From assembly GCA_052324925.1 (NCBI GenBank), contig JBQPRE010000002.1: a stretch of DNA of 64,000 nucleotides; one strand, 5' to 3'. The translations under genes were made by a program, and so were the position numbers. The notes below the pieces were generated by a model. The model had not been told where the DNA came from, made no database searches, and saw only the letters and a program-made list of their open reading frames with translations. Origin of the DNA: Flavimobilis sp052324925 (GTDB lineage Bacteria; Actinomycetota; Actinomycetes; Actinomycetales; Cellulomonadaceae). Shown here piece by piece: positions 61,339 to 64,000 of the stretch; position 1 is the stretch's first letter; each line of letters starts with the position of its first letter.

Positions 61339-61533
61339 GAGCGCTTCTCCATTCTTGAAGAAGTCTTCGATCAAGGCGGTGGTGAAAAATGCTGGGCGTT
61401 CGCCAAGAACGCAGATAGAATCGGACATCGTACCGGCAAGAGCAAATCCGGAAAAGAAAAGCACAGCGGGGCGCAGGAGCACGGTGGCGGACGTCGATTC
61501 GAGAACCCGAACAAGCGACCACGGCTGGCATGA
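61339..61533 (+). pseudogene. Remnant of a polymorphic-toxin C-terminus (no start codon)
   Basis: Directly after the membrane-protein stop, the same frame stays open for 64 codons to a TGA at 61531-61533 with no usable start: ERFSILEEVFDQGGGEKCWA ... RIGHRTGKSKSGKEKHSGA ... FENPNKRPRLA. The Lys/Gly/His-rich tail resembles the ends of Rhs/CDI-type toxin domains, judged by eye. GC content is visibly lower than in the flanks. A candidate immunity gene starts 37 bases later. The resemblance is suggestive only. Confidence 0.4.
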
Positions 61534-61569
61534 GCGTCCCCATTGCAGAAATCCACCGGGAGGGTTTGA

Positions 61570-62340
61570 GTGTCTGATTTCTACGGCGAGCCTGGTCGGG
61601 TCGACCTTGAGCGTTCGGTACGGCTTCTTGCGCCGAAGGAAGCCTACTTGCTCTTCAATATCGCGAATGACATTAAGTCCATGACTCGGGAGGCTGCTGC
61701 TGAAGTCTTCTATCTGGAGGCGATTCGTCTCGGCGTCGACGACGCATGTCTGAATCTTGGCTACCTGTACGAAGATATGGGGAGGCTCGAAATGGCTCTG
61801 GCGATGCATCTCGAAGCGCGTGCGCGCGGGGACATTAAGGGAGCGTTCGCAGCTGGACAACTGCTCGAACGGATGGATAGGCTCCGAGAAGCGCGCGAGC
61901 TGTACTCGCACGCAATATCGATGCCCGAAGCCTCATTGCGACTTGCACGGGTTCTCAGGAGGCTCGGCGAGGAAGAACGGGCCTGGACCGTGATTTGCGA
62001 GGGCCGAGAAGCAAGTTGGGAAGCGGCCGTTGAGTACGTGCAGGATCCGCGGATTAGTATCGATGAGGGTGTCGAACTACTTGAGCGCCACGCCGCCCAA
62101 GGACATCTAGATGTTGCAGTAACTCTCGCTGATCTATACGAGCAGGATGGTCGGGACTCAGATGCTGAAAGGACTCTGCGCGATGCGGTCGCACGTGGCG
62201 ATGTATACGCCATGACAAATCTTGGCATTTTCCTTGAGGAGAGAGGCTTAGTACGCGAGTCCCTTGTTCTATGGGAAAGGGGCTCGGAGCTTGGTGATGA
62301 TCTCGCAAGCCGCCTGCTCGGCGAGCACGGAGAAGAGTGA
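61570..62340 (+). CDS. TPR/Sel1-like repeat protein, candidate immunity protein
   Basis: 256 residues from GTG 61570, with GGGAGGG 6 bases upstream. Repeated helical pairs: ACLNLGYLYEDMGRLEMALAMHLEARARG, ASLRLARVLRRLGEEERAWTV, DVAVTLADLYEQDGRDSDAERTLRDAVARG, AMTNLGIFLEERGLVRESLVLWERGSELG, with spacing typical of Sel1/TPR. No signal. Codon use is unlike the neighbours, with many A/T-ending codons, and it lies between a toxin-like tail and IS remnants: signs of transfer. Immunity to a vanished toxin is inference. Confidence 0.75.
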   Translation: MSDFYGEPGRVDLERSVRLLAPKEAYLLFNIANDIKSMTREAAAEVFYLEAIRLGVDDACLNLGYLYEDMGRLEMALAMHLEARARGDIKGAFAAGQLLERMDRLREARELYSHAISMPEASLRLARVLRRLGEEERAWTVICEGREASWEAAVEYVQDPRISIDEGVELLERHAAQGHLDVAVTLADLYEQDGRDSDAERTLRDAVARGDVYAMTNLGIFLEERGLVRESLVLWERGSELGDDLASRLLGEHGEE

Positions 62341-62570
62341 GTACACCTAGTTCACTAGTCGGTTCTTCGTAGACAAACGTGTTGCGGACGTGTCGACGCG
62401 TGCGAGGCGCGATATGCCCACACGACGACGCGTCCACCCTCTCCGTGAGGTCGACGGACATCGGCTCCCCGGACGGGCGGGCTTCGTCGGACAGGGGGCG
62501 GTGGGGACTACTGCACGAGCAGGTAGCACCTGATCTGTGGCGCCGTCGGCAACGCTGAGAGGTTGTCCCC
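62341..62570. other. Noncoding patch before the IS remnants
   Basis: No gene, hairpin or known repeat that I can support. The base composition shifts from lower GC (near the TPR gene) back to high GC. It may contain decayed IS ends. Confidence 0.3.
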
Positions 62571-62831
62571 ATGTCCGAGCGCTATCCCCGCGAGTTCCTC
62601 GGGTGGCGTCGTACGCGTCGCCTCCGACGCCCTGGAAGCACGCGAGCTAGGACGCCGCGTGAAGCTACTGAAGCAGGAGAACGAGGTCCTGCGTAGGGCG
62701 GCGGCCTACTTCGCCCAGGCCCACCTCCCGGGAAGATGACCTACTCGCTCGCTAGCGAACTCGCCGCCGACGGGATTCCCGTGGCGGTGACGCGGGCGGG
62801 TCCTCAACCTCGCCTGCCAGTCCAGACCTGA
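62571..62831 (+). mobile_element. Decayed IS3-family transposase (orfA fragment and truncated orfB)
   Basis: MSERYPREFL is followed after a deletion or frameshift by GVVRVASDALEARELGRRVKLLKQENEVLRRAAAYFAQAHLPGR, the leucine-zipper end of IS3 OrfA (stop at 62737-62739). OrfB then begins at the overlapping ATG 62736: MTYSLASELAADGIPVAVT, a further shift, then RVLNLACQS where it breaks off. Only the start of OrfB is left, without the DDE core, so it is inactive. Confidence 0.82.
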
Positions 62832-62939
62832 CTTGGGTCACGTACTCCACAGGCGCGAGAGTGCGGCTCGTTGACCTGCGGTGATGCTCGCGTCTCTGTG
62901 GATTCGTGCCTCGGTTGAGGCACTAAGTATTCTCCGGGG

Positions 62940-63284
62940 ATGGTGTGGGTTCGGCGAGTGCGGACGGCGTCGGGTGCGACGGCCGTGCAGATCGTGGAGT
63001 CCGTGCAGGGCCAACGCCGGATCGTGCGGCATGTGGGCTCAGCCCACGACGAGGTGACGCTGGCGATGTTCCTTGAGGAGGCCGACGGGTTGATCGTCGA
63101 CGACGCTCAGCTACAGCTTGATCTGGGCCTGCAGTCCACGGGCTGTCACGCCGCGCTGCTGCCCGAACCGACTTCACGCGCACTTCTGCCAGAGCCTCCA
63201 ACGCCCCGCGGCCGGCCGGTGCGTCCCCCACGGGTGACCCGCTCCTTCTCCGTCGCTGGCCGTGGCGGCGGCTCGAGCACGTAG
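62940..63284 (+). mobile_element. N-terminal fragment of an IS1634-family transposase
   Basis: VWVRRVRTASGATAVQIVES...GQRRIVRHVGSAH and LQLDLGLQ match the N-terminus of IS1634/IS1549-family transposases through about codon 67 (near 63140). The remaining ORF (to 63284) is unrelated low-complexity readthrough. No DDE catalytic part remains. The boundary near 63140 is probably the breakpoint. Confidence 0.78.
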
Positions 63285-63323
63285 AAGCACGGCCCTCAGG
63301 CCCCGCACTGTGTCCGGAGCCCC

Positions 63324-64000
63324 TCAGCCCCGGCGGGTGACGAGGCGCTTGAGGAAGTGGCGCACGACGGGGCCGAGCTGGTCGAACTCGATGAGGAACC
63401 CGTCGTGCCCGTGCTCGGAGCGCAGCACCTGCAGCGGCCACGCGCCGGGCACGTTGCGTGTGATGCGTTCGGACTCGACGGGCTGGAAGAGCCGGTCGGA
63501 GTCGACGGCGACGACGAGGGCCTTGGCGGTGATCGACGCGAGCGCCGACTCGACGCCGCCGCGGTCGCGGCCGAGGTCGTGCGTGAGCATCGACTGGGTG
63601 AGGACGAGGTAGGAGTTCGCGTCGAAGCGGCTCGCGAGCTTGTGCGCGTGGTGGTCGAGGTAGGACTGGATCGCGTAGCGGCCGCCGCGCAGCGGGTCCT
63701 CGGCGTGTTGGGGGATGCGGCCGAAGCGTCGGTCGAGCTCGGTCGCGGAGCGGTACGTCGCGTGCGCGACCTGCCGGGCGATACCGAGGCCGACGTGCGG
63801 GCCGACGCCGTCGAGCGCGTCGTAGTAGTCGCCACCGTGGAAGTGCGGGTCGGCGAGGATCGCCGCGATCTGCGGGTGCGCCCACGCGATCTGGTCGCCC
63901 GTCGTCTGGGCGCCGGACGCGATGACGCCGATCGCCTCAACGTCGATCCCGGCCTCTGGGCCGCAGATCGCCCACTCGAGGGCGCGCAGCCCGCCCATGG
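63324..64000 (-). CDS. metX: Homoserine O-acetyltransferase (5' end outside window)
   Basis: The C-terminal 225 residues of the alpha/beta-hydrolase-fold enzyme that acetylates homoserine for methionine synthesis. The window edge cuts just upstream of MGGLRALEWA; the two bases remaining from the preceding codon (CC on the minus strand) fit the catalytic Ser of GxSMGG. Later: ISYLDHHAHKLASRFDANSYL-type segment (YLDHHAHKLASRFDANSY), DRGGVESALASI, catalytic Asp in VVAVDSDRLFQP and His in SEHGHDGFLIE. The first gene after the IS-rich patch; its 3' end is intact. Confidence 0.95.
   Translation of the reverse strand, partial: MGGLRALEWAICGPEAGIDVEAIGVIASGAQTTGDQIAWAHPQIAAILADPHFHGGDYYDALDGVGPHVGLGIARQVAHATYRSATELDRRFGRIPQHAEDPLRGGRYAIQSYLDHHAHKLASRFDANSYLVLTQSMLTHDLGRDRGGVESALASITAKALVVAVDSDRLFQPVESERITRNVPGAWPLQVLRSEHGHDGFLIEFDQLGPVVRHFLKRLVTRRG

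Noticed and set aside
62940..63284. The 114-codon ORF as an intact gene
   Set aside because: Only the first ~67 codons match a transposase N-terminus; the remainder is random readthrough.

Overview
The window is very GC-rich throughout, with GTG starts, 4-base ATGA/GTGA gene overlaps and few T-tract terminators. Together with a DUF4244/TadE pilus cluster, a SAM-IV riboswitch, a mycothiol-type DinB/MDMPI fold protein and the order tmk-holB, this indicates a chromosomal segment of a high-GC actinobacterium. Micrococcales (Cellulomonadaceae-like) is my best inference; I cannot test it here. Both ends cut genes: a formate/nitrite-type transporter at the left and homoserine O-acetyltransferase (metX) at the right.

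Layout. 1-7.6 kb: transporter, acetyl-CoA synthetase, two tiny membrane proteins and a bifunctional proline-degrading PutA. 7.6-15.7 kb: a pilus/secretion locus of HAD phosphatase, CpaE-like protein, TadA ATPase, two TadB/C-like membrane proteins, DUF4244 pilin-like protein, TadE and a second TadE-like protein, closed by a convergent DEAH-family helicase ('helicase/secretion neighbourhood'). 15.7-17.3 kb: a sulfur-responsive unit with a promoter, SAM-IV riboswitch, Cys/Met-rich leader peptide and an LLM flavin monooxygenase. 17.4-22 kb: chemoreceptor, MFS transporter, aspartate-type aminotransferase. 22-27.4 kb: ECF sigma factor with a co-translated membrane-anchored repeat protein, divergent from a proton-pumping pyrophosphatase. 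27.5-35 kb: unknown membrane protein, methyltransferase, EEP phosphodiesterase, PAP2 phosphatase, topA. 35-36.9 kb: a DUF559 nuclease-like gene between two clusters of hairpin repeats. 36.9-43.6 kb: MacB/FtsX-type ABC exporter, oxidoreductase, tmk, holB. 43.6-51.5 kb: an autoregulated-looking winged-helix regulator with MFS transporter, secreted hydrolase, tRNA-Thr(CGT), a second MFS transporter, universal stress protein and OsmC. 51.6-61.3 kb: D-lactate dehydrogenase-type FAD/Fe-S protein, a repeat-rich unknown protein, a hairpin array, hydrolase, MDR oxidoreductase and membrane protein. 61.3-63.3 kb: a visibly lower-GC foreign patch with a possible polymorphic-toxin tail, a TPR/Sel1-like candidate immunity gene and decayed IS3 and IS1634-family transposases. 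63.3 kb-end: metX.

Most genes are ordinary. The noteworthy material is mostly between or within genes: (i) three copies of a long palindromic element, one read through in frame inside putA and one supplying the stop codon of an MFS gene; (ii) a second hairpin family, with paired arm changes, clustered on both sides of the DUF559 gene and associated with an in-frame 72-bp duplication of the topA tail; (iii) five nearly identical hairpins between convergent genes; (iv) a tandem SAM-IV riboswitch and Cys/Met leader peptide; (v) a DosR-like palindrome before acs; (vi) an evenly spaced operator array before a winged-helix regulator; and (vii) the toxin/immunity relic.
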